Notes under the pieces: model-generated
The model's input: only the letters and a program-made list of their open reading frames with translations
Told to the model about the DNA's origin: nothing
Database searches by the model: none
Assembly (NCBI GenBank): GCA_015056865.1
Contig: SVFM01000003.1
Coordinates: 62,001-126,000, forward strand
Source of the DNA: Lachnospiraceae bacterium
GTDB lineage: Bacteria > Bacillota > Clostridia > Lachnospirales > Lachnospiraceae
DNA: 64,000 bases
Direction: 5' to 3'
Shown here: in pieces, positions 34,392-42,458 of the stretch
Numbering within the stretch: position 1 is the stretch's first letter
Layout: each line of letters starts with the position of its first letter
Translations under genes and position numbers: made by a program

Positions 34392-34424
34392 TTTGTCAAA
34401 TAAATTGTGAAGTAAAAACTACTT
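34392..34424. repeat. 33-bp direct repeat, copy 2 (right border)
   Basis: Starts TTTGTCAAATAAATTGTGAA; 31 of 33 identical to copy 1 at 30511-30543. The cassette between the copies is about 3.85 kb. Confidence 0.85.
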
Positions 34425-34740
34425 TTCGGAATCGTGTTTCTGAAATGGAAAGTAGGTTGTTTAAGGTGAGTTGGTGATTTCGGCATGAGAAACATTTTAA
34501 TTTAAGGATTAGGCATATGGAAATTATATTGTCATACCATGCCGAAAAATGGGATTTTTGACCTTTATAATGATGAAAAAAGCGAGATTTTAGATGTTTT
34601 TTTGGATGTAAAAGTGCAACTTTTTTGTGTATGCTGAAAGAGAACAAATGACAAGGTTAATTATATCCATGAAGTTTCATTTCCCTTTCATTTTTGTTTT
34701 TGTTTTCTTTTCTTAAGGCTAGTTTTTTTTTCGAATATGC
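34425..34740. other. AT-rich intergenic region with a spaced 10-bp inverted repeat
   Basis: No gene is convincing here: the longest minus-strand frame is 83 codons of unlikely composition. TTTCGGCATG (34478-34487) and CATGCCGAAA (34538-34547) form a perfect inverted repeat across 50 bases. A T-rich run lies at 34678-34735. It may be a decayed element or an untranslated RNA; nothing decides this. Confidence 0.5.
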
Positions 34741-34750
34741 AGGTATATTC

Positions 34751-34779
34751 TTGACAAATACTTGCTGTCGTTATATGAT
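34751..34779 (+). promoter_or_regulatory. Promoter of the NagB-like gene
   Basis: TTGACA (34751-34756), 17-base spacer, TATGAT (34774-34779). Near consensus, fitting a strongly expressed gene. Confidence 0.75.
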
Positions 34780-34835
34780 AATAGCGATGGTGTGTTTAAA
34801 TGTTAAAAATACAATGTTAAAGGAGAGATGGTTAA

Positions 34836-35795
34836 ATGAACAACATTATTTTTGATCCACCTACAGATTTTAGCTTTATCCCCGGGGATTATGTTCCCTT
34901 TAAAGACAGAGAGGTATGTGAGCGTCTGCGTAAGATCAGCGGCAAAGACCTGGAGAAGCATCCCAATCCGGACTTTAACATCAAGGTTATGATGAACCCT
35001 CATCCGGTTCTGATCGCAACCCTGTTCTCCCGCATCAAAGAAGCTTCCGAGAACAACAGAAAGATCACTTTGATCCTTGGCAACCCTGAGCCCGAGACCT
35101 ATATTCCTCTGGCACAGCTGATCAACTACTTCCAGGTAGACTGCCGTAAGGTACATATCTTTGCTATGGACGAGTGGGCAGATGATCAGGGCAATATCGC
35201 TCCTGAGACCTACAAGGCTGGTTTCGCACATTCCATGCTGAAATATCTGGTATACCAGATCGATGAGAAACTGCGTATGCCCATGGAGAACGTTCACTAT
35301 CCTACCAACAAGAACATCAGCGTATACTCCAAGATGATCACTGAGTGTGGTGAGGGTGGTGCTGATATCTGCAGTTCTTCTCCCGGATGGACCGGCCATA
35401 TGGCATTTATCGATCCTGTAGAAGATTTCATCACAGACAATATGGATGAGTATCTGCAGCAGGAAGCTAAGATCGTTACCCTGCATCCTCTTACCGTTGC
35501 ACAGAACTCTCTGCACGGTGTATTCGGTCAGTCCGGTTACATTGCAGACGTTCCGCCTAAGGCTGCTACCATCGGCCCTGTTGACGTAAAGAATGCAAGA
35601 GAGCGTATCGAGGTTCATGCACTTTTGACCAACAATACTTTCTCTTCTTGGCAGAGAATGACTTCCAGATTGGTTCTTCACGGACCTGTTACTCCTCTGG
35701 TTCCCAGCTCTATGCTGCAGTTGATGAAGACCCAGGTTTACGTGAGCGAGGAGATCGCTGCTCCTTTCGAGTGCTGGGAGAAGGTTGGTTACTAA
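34836..35795 (+). CDS. NagB/glucosamine-6-phosphate isomerase-like protein with altered active site
   Basis: 319 residues of the glucosamine-6-phosphate deaminase/isomerase fold: AMDEW (Asp112, Glu113) corresponds to the DEY motif of NagB, and GWTGHMAFIDP (Thr186, His188, Asp193) aligns with GxDGHIAFNEP. Thus the catalytic Asp141 of Escherichia coli NagB is Thr and Glu148 is Asp, while His143 is kept. It may act on another sugar phosphate or be a lactonase-like or regulatory relative. It is a single gene with a consensus promoter, a strong terminator and highly biased codons, so probably abundant. Function beyond the fold is not claimed. Confidence 0.75.
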   Translation: MNNIIFDPPTDFSFIPGDYVPFKDREVCERLRKISGKDLEKHPNPDFNIKVMMNPHPVLIATLFSRIKEASENNRKITLILGNPEPETYIPLAQLINYFQVDCRKVHIFAMDEWADDQGNIAPETYKAGFAHSMLKYLVYQIDEKLRMPMENVHYPTNKNISVYSKMITECGEGGADICSSSPGWTGHMAFIDPVEDFITDNMDEYLQQEAKIVTLHPLTVAQNSLHGVFGQSGYIADVPPKAATIGPVDVKNARERIEVHALLTNNTFSSWQRMTSRLVLHGPVTPLVPSSMLQLMKTQVYVSEEIAAPFECWEKVGY

Positions 35796-35827
35796 TACCT
35801 AAGCATTTTAAAAATGATATATCAAAG

Positions 35828-35861
35828 CAACTGCTGCATTTTGGTGCGGCAGTTGTTTTTT
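35828..35861 (+). terminator. Terminator of the NagB-like gene
   Basis: CAACTGCTGCA (35828-35838) pairs with TGCGGCAGTTG (35845-35855), one G-U, followed by six T residues. Confidence 0.88.
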
Positions 35862-35952
35862 GCATTCCTCCATTTTTATCTGTTCAAAAAATCTCCTTTG
35901 TGGTATGATAATAGCATGCAAATTGTGAATACGAATAGGATAGGAGAGTTTT

Positions 35953-36702
35953 ATGTTAAAGGTAGAGAATTTAACCTTCGACGTCATGGAAGACGGAATG
36001 AAGAAAAATATATTGGGCAATGTCAGCTTTCATGTGGAAAAGGGGGAGATGCTGATCATTACAGGGCCAAACGGAAGCGGCAAGTCCACACTGGCAAAGG
36101 TGCTGATGGGGATTGAGAAGGCAGCCGGAGGGAGAATTTTTCTGGATGATAAGGATATTACCGAATTATCTATTGATGAAAGGGCTAAGGCAGGCCTTGG
36201 ATTTGCGTTCCAGCAACCCCCTCGTTTTAAAGGAATGACCGTGGAGAAATTATTGTGTCTGGCGGCCGGTAGAAGACTGCCGGAAAAGGAGTGCTGTGAT
36301 CTGCTCAGCGGAGTTGGACTTTGTGCCAGAGAATATCTGGGCAGGGAGGTTGACGGCACGCTTTCAGGCGGTGAAATGAAGCGTATTGAGATAGCCACAG
36401 CTCTGGCAAAGCCTCATAAATTGTGTATTTTTGATGAGCCTGAGGCAGGGATCGATTTGTGGAGCTTCTCCATGCTGGTCAAACGATTTGAAGAAATACA
36501 TCGTTCGAAAGAAGAGAGTATCATCATCATATCTCATCAGGAACGGCTGATCCAAATGGCGGACCGTATTATGTTACTTCGGGACGGCAATGTAGAGAAG
36601 ATCGGTACTAAAGAGGAAATGATGTCCAGCCTTATGGGAGTTCAGGCTACTAAGAATTGTCTGGACAGACATAAGACTTTGGGAAAGCAGGAGGATGAGT
36701 GA
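35953..36702 (+). CDS. sufC: SufC-type Fe-S assembly ATPase
   Basis: 249 residues. ABC-type ATPase of the SUF scaffold complex: Walker A GPNGSGKST near residue 38, signature LSGGEMKRIEIATAL near 138, Walker B CIFDEPEAGID near 160. SufC has no membrane partner; it drives the SufB scaffold in building iron-sulfur clusters. The gene ends 1 base before the scaffold start (ATG 36704). No sufS, sufU or sufD is next to it, which matches the two-gene SUF-like minimal system described for anaerobes and archaea. Confidence 0.92.
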   Translation: MLKVENLTFDVMEDGMKKNILGNVSFHVEKGEMLIITGPNGSGKSTLAKVLMGIEKAAGGRIFLDDKDITELSIDERAKAGLGFAFQQPPRFKGMTVEKLLCLAAGRRLPEKECCDLLSGVGLCAREYLGREVDGTLSGGEMKRIEIATALAKPHKLCIFDEPEAGIDLWSFSMLVKRFEEIHRSKEESIIIISHQERLIQMADRIMLLRDGNVEKIGTKEEMMSSLMGVQATKNCLDRHKTLGKQEDE

Positions 36703-36703
36703 G

Positions 36704-37627
36704 ATGGCATTTGATAAGATTACCGAAAAGGTACTGGGCATCATAGCCGGGGAAGGATTTAAACAAGAGGGAGCTTATAATGTGCGTTACAATGGCACTG
36801 CATTATGCCATGGGGACACAGAGCATATCAAGATCAAAAGAAAACAGGATACTCAGGGGATTGATGTGTATATCAGCGCAGAAGTCCAGGGAGAGCAGGT
36901 GCATATCCCTGTTGTGGTATCCGCTTCAGGAATGACGGATGTGGTGTATAATGATTTCTACATTGCAGGTGGGGCGGATGTGCATATCATTGCAGGCTGT
37001 GGGATTCACAATGCAGGCTGTAACGATACCAGGCATGATGGCATTCATACCTTTCATGTTGGACCCGGTGCCAACGTAAAATATGAAGAAAAACACTATG
37101 GAGAGGGTGAAGGAACTGGTGCAAAGATCCTGAATCCGGTCACCAGGATATTGTTGGAGGAAGATGCAGTATTCACTTTGGAGACTACCCAGATAGAGGG
37201 GGTAGATTCCACCAAGCGTGAGACGGAGGTGGTATTGGGAGCCGGTGCAAAGCTTTTTGCCACCGAAAAATTGATGACCCATGACAGACAGGAAGCAGTG
37301 TCCAATGTGGATGTTGTGTTGGAAGGAGACGGAAGCAGTGCCCAGATCATTTCCCGCTCCGTGGCAAAAGGGGAGTCTGTACAGACTTTTCATCCCAGAG
37401 CTATTGGGAAAGCAGGATGCCATGCACATATTCAGTGTGATTCCATCCTCATGGAACAGGCCAGAGTGGTATCCATTCCGGAGATTGACGCAAGTCACTT
37501 GGATGCGGCCATTGTTCACGAGGCTGCTATCGGAAGGATCAACAACGATCAGTTGATGAAACTTCGTACCCTGGGGCTGACAGAAGAGGAGGCAGAGGGT
37601 GTGATCGTAGAGGCATTTTTAAATTAG
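36704..37627 (+). CDS. sufB: SufB/SufD-family Fe-S scaffold protein (minimal type)
   Basis: 307 residues, much shorter than SufB (about 470-490). The C-terminal core is typical: EIDASHLDAAIVHEAAIGRINNDQLMKLRTLGLTEEEAEG, with His272-Glu273 where SufB has its cluster-site HE pair; the long N-terminal domain is missing. It would hold the nascent Fe-S cluster with SufC. ATG 36704 is favoured over ATG 36695 because AGGAGG (36689-36694) abuts the latter. Symbol sufB is by similarity; smsB is the name used for minimal systems. Confidence 0.85.
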   Translation: MAFDKITEKVLGIIAGEGFKQEGAYNVRYNGTALCHGDTEHIKIKRKQDTQGIDVYISAEVQGEQVHIPVVVSASGMTDVVYNDFYIAGGADVHIIAGCGIHNAGCNDTRHDGIHTFHVGPGANVKYEEKHYGEGEGTGAKILNPVTRILLEEDAVFTLETTQIEGVDSTKRETEVVLGAGAKLFATEKLMTHDRQEAVSNVDVVLEGDGSSAQIISRSVAKGESVQTFHPRAIGKAGCHAHIQCDSILMEQARVVSIPEIDASHLDAAIVHEAAIGRINNDQLMKLRTLGLTEEEAEGVIVEAFLN

Positions 37628-37640
37628 TCCGTTTTTTGAC

Positions 37641-37669
37641 TGCACCTGTTGCCAATGGCCACAGGTGCA
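37641..37669. repeat. Hairpin downstream of the minimal SUF operon
   Basis: TGCACCTGT (37641-37649) pairs with ACAGGTGCA (37661-37669), with an inner GCC/GGC stem and an AAT loop. No T-run follows on either strand (the T-run at 37631-37637 precedes it), so it is not a standard terminator. Confidence 0.55.
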
Positions 37670-37711
37670 ACTTGCCTTGTGCGCCGGTGCGTCAATTCAT
37701 AAAATCTTAAG

Positions 37712-37740
37712 ATGACTTTTATAATAAGTGTGGATATAAT
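37712..37740 (+). promoter_or_regulatory. Candidate promoter of the hybrid transport operon
   Basis: ATGACT (37712-37717), 17-base spacer, TATAAT (37735-37740). Another TATAAT is at 37720-37725. GTGAAC (37747) and GTTCAC (37767) form an inverted repeat downstream that could be an operator. Confidence 0.4.
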
Positions 37741-37817
37741 TGGATTGTGAACACCATAAATAGGAGGTTCACTTTCGTATCTTATTTAGCGGTATGTTTT
37801 AGGCAGGGGGATGACTT

Positions 37818-38711
37818 ATGAAAGTCAGGAACAAGCAAAAAGTCAGCAAAAGGATAAGAAAGCAGAAGATTGGCTCCGGGCTGTTTATTGCCCCCAGCTT
37901 TATTGGCGTGCTGCTTTTTTTTATCGTACCTTTTATAGTTGTGATCTATTATTCCCTGATCGATAACCCGATCGGCGGGAATTTTGTCTTTTTGGATAAT
38001 TTTAGGATTGTATTGCGAAACGGTGCTTTTCGCAAAGCAGTAACTAACACACTTACCTTTTCAGTTACAGCTGTGCCTCTTGCGGTGATTTTGTCACTGA
38101 TGCTGGCTGTCTTATTGGATAAAAAGATCCCTTTTCGCAGCCACTTCAGAACCTTTTTCTTAAGTCCCATGATGGTACCAGTGGCTTCCATCGTGTTGAT
38201 CTGGCAGGTGTTGTTTCACTATAACGGTGCAGTCAATGAGTTTATGGTTTCCGTGGGAGCGGGTAAGATAGACTGGATCAAGTCCGAGTATGCCCAAATT
38301 GTCATTGTGATCCTGTTTCTATGGAAGAATCTGGGCTACAATATGATCTTATTTATGGCCGCACTTACCAGTATTCCAAAGGATATTTTGGAGGTGGCAA
38401 GGCTGGAGAGTGCATCGGCCCTGCAGACCTTCTTTTACATAAAACTCCGATACTTGTCCTCTACCATTTTGTTTGTTACGATCATGTCGCTGATCAATTC
38501 CTTCAAAGTGTTCCGGGAGATTTATCTTCTGACGGGTGACAGACCTTACGATACGTTGTACATGATGCAGCATTTTATGAATAATATGTTTAAGAACCTG
38601 GATTACCAGAAGTTATCTGCAGCGGCGATTTTGATGTCCCTTGTCATGATCGTGATCATTGGTGTCCTTTTCCTGGTGGAAAATCGGTTTGGAAAGGACG
38701 TGGAAGGATGA
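37818..38711 (+). CDS. Sugar-type ABC transporter permease (MalF/UgpA family)
   Basis: 297 residues with six membrane helices. The EAA loop that contacts the ATPase is EVARLESASALQTFFYIKL near residue 190. A basic N-terminus of about 20 residues precedes helix 1 (SGLFIAPSFIGVLLFFIVPF). Normally such a permease pairs with a second permease, a solute-binding protein and a shared MsmX-type ATPase. The second permease overlaps it by 4 bases. It heads an operon that also encodes an HlyD-type adaptor and a MacB-like protein, which is not the usual sugar-uptake set. Confidence 0.9.
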   Translation: MKVRNKQKVSKRIRKQKIGSGLFIAPSFIGVLLFFIVPFIVVIYYSLIDNPIGGNFVFLDNFRIVLRNGAFRKAVTNTLTFSVTAVPLAVILSLMLAVLLDKKIPFRSHFRTFFLSPMMVPVASIVLIWQVLFHYNGAVNEFMVSVGAGKIDWIKSEYAQIVIVILFLWKNLGYNMILFMAALTSIPKDILEVARLESASALQTFFYIKLRYLSSTILFVTIMSLINSFKVFREIYLLTGDRPYDTLYMMQHFMNNMFKNLDYQKLSAAAILMSLVMIVIIGVLFLVENRFGKDVEG

Positions 38712-39601
38712 AAAAAAAGAAAATTTTCAGAGGTGTCAAGCTCACTGTTGTGACCCTTGTGGTAGCCTTTTTTGCGGTTATGTTTTTGACACCTATCATA
38801 CTTACAATTTCAAATTCCTTTATGAGTCAGTCTGAGATATCCTCCAATTATGGTTCTGTGTTTGCAACGACAGATACCGGTGGAAAGGTATATATTGCGG
38901 AAAAGGTGAATTTGAAGTTTATTCCTGACATGGTTTCTTTTCAGCAGTACATTACGGTACTTTTCAAGAGTCCGGAGTATTTGTTGAAGTTTTGGAATTC
39001 TGTGATATTGGTGGTACCTATCGTGGTGTTCCAGCTGTTGATCGCAACCTTGGCGGCTTACGGATTTATGCGGTATCGGGGCAGGATCCGGGAGATCATC
39101 TTTTTTGCATACATTATTCTGATGCTGATGCCCTATCAAGTCACTCTGGTGCCCAATTATCTGGTGGCTGACTGGCTGAACATATTGGATTCCAACTGGG
39201 CCATATGGCTACCAGGTATCATGTCTCCCTTTGCAGTGTTTTTGCTGACAAAGTTCATGCGCAGGATACCGGTGGGTGTCATAGAGGCAGCACAGATCGA
39301 TGGTGCCGGAGAGTGGCAGATCTTCAGCAAAATATGCGCACCGCTGTGCAAGGGAGCATTGTGCTCTGCGGCAATTTTGGTGTTTATAGATTATTGGAAT
39401 ATGGTAGAGCAGCCGTTGATTTTATTGTCAGATCCTCAAATGCATCCTATGTCGGTGTTTTTGAGCAAGATTAACGCCGGAGAGATCGGTCTGGCCTTTG
39501 CGGTAGCTACAGTATATATGATCCCCAGTTTGCTTGTATTTTTATATGGTGAAGAATATCTGGTGGAAGGCATTACCTACCAGGGTGGTATTAAGGGTTA
39601 A
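38708..39601 (+). CDS. Sugar-type ABC transporter permease (MalG/UgpE family)
   Basis: 297 residues with six membrane helices; the EAA loop is VIEAAQIDGAGEWQIFSKI near residue 200. After helix 1 it has an extracellular stretch of about 50 residues (around 35-85) that is slightly long for MalG. The ATG overlaps the stop of the first permease (ATGA). Substrate unknown. No ATPase gene is in the operon, so one encoded elsewhere must be recruited. Confidence 0.9.
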   Translation: MKKKKIFRGVKLTVVTLVVAFFAVMFLTPIILTISNSFMSQSEISSNYGSVFATTDTGGKVYIAEKVNLKFIPDMVSFQQYITVLFKSPEYLLKFWNSVILVVPIVVFQLLIATLAAYGFMRYRGRIREIIFFAYIILMLMPYQVTLVPNYLVADWLNILDSNWAIWLPGIMSPFAVFLLTKFMRRIPVGVIEAAQIDGAGEWQIFSKICAPLCKGALCSAAILVFIDYWNMVEQPLILLSDPQMHPMSVFLSKINAGEIGLAFAVATVYMIPSLLVFLYGEEYLVEGITYQGGIKG

Positions 39602-39618
39602 TGAGGAGGAGCGCAAAG

Positions 39619-41343
39619 ATGGATAATGAAAACAGAAAAAAAAGAGAATGGGTGAAGACAGCAGCGATCGTATTTTTGTCTGTGATGCTGGTATTAACAT
39701 TCTTTTCTAATACGATCATGAATTATTCTCTGCCGGAAGCAGCAACACAGATGGTAAGATCCGGCACTATCACCTCCAAAATCCGCGGTACCGGTGTTGT
39801 GGAGAGCGGCGAGTTGTACAATGTAGAGGTGACAGAGAGCCGCAAGGTGGCAAGTGTGGCAGTCAAGGAAGGACAACAGGTAGCCCAAGGTGATGTGATC
39901 TTATATCTGGAGGATCAGGAGAGTGAAGAGTTACAGGCTGCCATAGAGATGCTGGAAAGCTTGCAGGCGGAGTATGACAGGGAACTTCTTAGCGGTACGG
40001 TGGATCTTAGCACTGCAGAGAGAGTGGAGAAGGGAAAGGTAATTTCCGTAGAGGAATATCAAAAGCAGTTGGCCGCGGCCCAAGAAGCCTATGCGGCCGC
40101 CAGTAAGAAAGCAGAAGAGACGGGGGCCTGGGTAAAAGCAATTGAAGACCAGATCAGTATGAGCAGTCAGGTTGCGGTTGATATATCGGCGGAAGAAAAG
40201 GCGTTTAATGAGGCACAGCTGGCTTATAATAATATAGCCCTGGAAGTGGAAAACAGGGAGCTGACTTTGCATAGAGCGCAGGAGGCTGTGGATGCAGCAT
40301 TGGCCAGGCAGGAAGCAGCCCAGAATGCTTACGACGGCGTGGTAAGCGGTGGTGATGCAGATACGGTCACAGCTGCACGGCAGCGTCTGGAAGAAGCAAA
40401 TAAAAAGGTGGCACAGGCTCTTACATCCAGAGATGCTGCACAGCAGTCTGTAAACGAAGGGCAGGCTGCACTGGATGTGAGAAAGAAAGCCATGAATGCA
40501 GCACAGGTGGTGCTGAATACTGCCAGAACAAATGCTGAAAATGCGCAGGTTGAAAGCAATGCCATTGTTGAGAATCTAAATAAGCAGTTGGCCACAGCCA
40601 GATACAATCATTCCGTGGCAGAAACAGCCGTACAGGAGAAAAGAGAGGCTCTGGATGAACTGATTGCGAAAATTGGATTGGAGATGAATCTTACACAGAA
40701 AATAGAAGCTATTCGGAAACAGGAGGATGTGGTGGCAAAGCTTCGGGAGAAATCTATAGGTGCAACCGTGACAGCAGCGGTAAATGGAACCGTTACATCC
40801 ATCAATGTGATCCCGGGGCAGAGCACAATGCCCGGCACACCGGTGGCTGTTATCCAGCCGGCAGGCAAAGGATTTACCTTAAGTTTTTCTGTGACAAATG
40901 AGCAGGCAAAAAGGGTTTCCGTAGGGGATCCTGCAGAATTGGTAAACTCTTGGTGGTACAGTGATCTTACTGCAAAGGTTATTTCCATCAGACCGGATCC
41001 TTCCAATCCCAGCAAACAAAAGCAGCTGACTTTTGAGCTGACGGGAGATCTGATGGCGGGACAGTCTCTAAATCTCTCTGTAGGAGCGAAAAGTGCAAAC
41101 TATGACCTGATCGTACCAAACAGCGCTATAAGAGAGGATAACAATGGTAAATTTGTATTGATCGTTGAACAGAAGTCCAGTCCTTTGGGAAACCGTTATC
41201 AGGCAACCAGAGTAGATGTGGAAGTATTGGCAACGGACGATACACAGTCAGCTGTCAGAGGCGCATTGGAGGGATGGGAGAATGTGATCACCACTTCCAC
41301 CAAGCCTATTGAAGCCGGCCAATTGATCAGACTGCCTGATTAG
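39619..41343 (+). CDS. HlyD/MFP-family adaptor protein with long coiled coil
   Basis: 574 residues from ATG 39619. One N-terminal membrane helix (about 9-28) anchors it outside. A barrel-sandwich (lipoyl-like) domain is split by a coiled coil of about 300 residues (about 85-390, rich in A, E, Q, K), then ATVTAAVNGTVTSINVIPGQ completes the sandwich and a beta-barrel follows. In Gram-negative pumps such proteins link an inner-membrane transporter to an outer channel; in Gram-positives they often pair with MacB-like exporters. GAGGAGG at 39603 fixes this start; ATG 39601 overlaps it. The operon partner genes are uptake-type permeases, which is unusual. Confidence 0.87.
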   Translation: MDNENRKKREWVKTAAIVFLSVMLVLTFFSNTIMNYSLPEAATQMVRSGTITSKIRGTGVVESGELYNVEVTESRKVASVAVKEGQQVAQGDVILYLEDQESEELQAAIEMLESLQAEYDRELLSGTVDLSTAERVEKGKVISVEEYQKQLAAAQEAYAAASKKAEETGAWVKAIEDQISMSSQVAVDISAEEKAFNEAQLAYNNIALEVENRELTLHRAQEAVDAALARQEAAQNAYDGVVSGGDADTVTAARQRLEEANKKVAQALTSRDAAQQSVNEGQAALDVRKKAMNAAQVVLNTARTNAENAQVESNAIVENLNKQLATARYNHSVAETAVQEKREALDELIAKIGLEMNLTQKIEAIRKQEDVVAKLREKSIGATVTAAVNGTVTSINVIPGQSTMPGTPVAVIQPAGKGFTLSFSVTNEQAKRVSVGDPAELVNSWWYSDLTAKVISIRPDPSNPSKQKQLTFELTGDLMAGQSLNLSVGAKSANYDLIVPNSAIREDNNGKFVLIVEQKSSPLGNRYQATRVDVEVLATDDTQSAVRGALEGWENVITTSTKPIEAGQLIRLPD

Positions 41344-41354
41344 GGAGTAAATGT

Positions 41355-42458
41355 ATGAAAAAAATAGTGGGAAGTATGTTGCAGTATCTGACCGGAAAGA
41401 GGCTGGTCCTTGGGATCACATGCGTTTTTGCATTTGTGTGCGCCATATGTCTGGCGTGTATCAGCAAAGGAATGGCAGAAGGCTTAAGCAGTCAGAACAT
41501 GGCTGAGCGCTGGTCGGAGGAAAATGATGCGGCACAGATCAGCTGTTTTTTCTCACAGAAAGTAACTTTCGGTGAGGAAGAAATTCAGGCCTTCAGACAC
41601 TATCTGGATAGTGCTCTGGTAGCCGCTGCAATTACCAATGATTCGGAAAATCCAAGTGCACGGCTTTGGGCAGATGCATACAGTGGAACAGGAGTGGTCA
41701 CGCTGACCAGTGATCGGGCCAGTGTGAGTGTAGATGCAGTGGGTGTTGGGGGAGATTTTTTCCTTTTTCATCCGTTGAAGCTGGTCAGTGGTTATTATTT
41801 TTCCGAAGGTGATGTAATGAAGGATTACTGCGTGGTGGATGAGGAAACCGCATGGCAGTTATTTGGATCCAATGATATTGCAGGTCAGGTGATAACCATT
41901 CAGGATGTGCCCCACATCATCGTGGGAGTGATAAAGCGTGAACAGGGCAGACTGGCAAAGGCTGCTGGTCTGGATGAACCGTTGGTGTATGTGTCATATG
42001 AAACCTTGTCATCCTACGGTCAGGCAAGTGGCATTAGCTGTTATGAACTTGTCATGCCCAATCCTGTGAAAGGTTACACACTGGATTATGTGAAGAGCAA
42101 TATCGGCACGTCCCAGACAGAGACATTGGTGCTGGAAAATACGACCAGATACGGCCTATTGTCGTTATTAAATGTGTTGGGAGGATTCGGAACCCGATCC
42201 ATGAACGGCATGGCGGTAATCTACCCTTATTGGGAAAATATAGCGAGGGGATATGAGGATTTGCTGGCGCTTTTGTTATTATTGCAAAGTATATTGCTGT
42301 TGTACGGAGGGATTTTGATCCTGATAGCATTGATAACAGCATGGAGACATAAGACGTGGACAGCTCGGAGCGTGTGGCTGGCAATAAAGAATAAACTACA
42401 AGATCTGAGAGAGATACGCTGGGCAAAGAAAAAGAAAGTAAGGGAGGTAAAAGAATGA
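41355..42458 (+). CDS. MacB-periplasmic-domain-like membrane protein without a full permease core
   Basis: 367 residues. One membrane helix near residues 18-38, an extracellular domain of about 270 residues resembling the MacB/FtsX periplasmic core (WQLFGSNDIAGQVITIQDVPHIIVGVIKRE is the typical hinge segment), one helix near residues 318-342, and a basic cytoplasmic tail. MacB and FtsX permeases have four helices; here only the outer pair remain. It therefore looks like a stripped partner, not an active permease. It overlaps the lipoprotein gene by 4 bases and follows the HlyD-like gene by 11 bases. Confidence 0.75.
   Translation: MKKIVGSMLQYLTGKRLVLGITCVFAFVCAICLACISKGMAEGLSSQNMAERWSEENDAAQISCFFSQKVTFGEEEIQAFRHYLDSALVAAAITNDSENPSARLWADAYSGTGVVTLTSDRASVSVDAVGVGGDFFLFHPLKLVSGYYFSEGDVMKDYCVVDEETAWQLFGSNDIAGQVITIQDVPHIIVGVIKREQGRLAKAAGLDEPLVYVSYETLSSYGQASGISCYELVMPNPVKGYTLDYVKSNIGTSQTETLVLENTTRYGLLSLLNVLGGFGTRSMNGMAVIYPYWENIARGYEDLLALLLLLQSILLLYGGILILIALITAWRHKTWTARSVWLAIKNKLQDLREIRWAKKKKVREVKE

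Noticed and set aside
34396..34647. Minus-strand 83-codon frame in the intergenic region
   Set aside because: Unlikely composition, no ribosome site, overlaps direct repeat copy 2 and the inverted repeat.
37641..37669. Hairpin after the minimal SUF genes as a terminator
   Set aside because: No T-run follows it on either strand; kept as a hairpin of unknown role.
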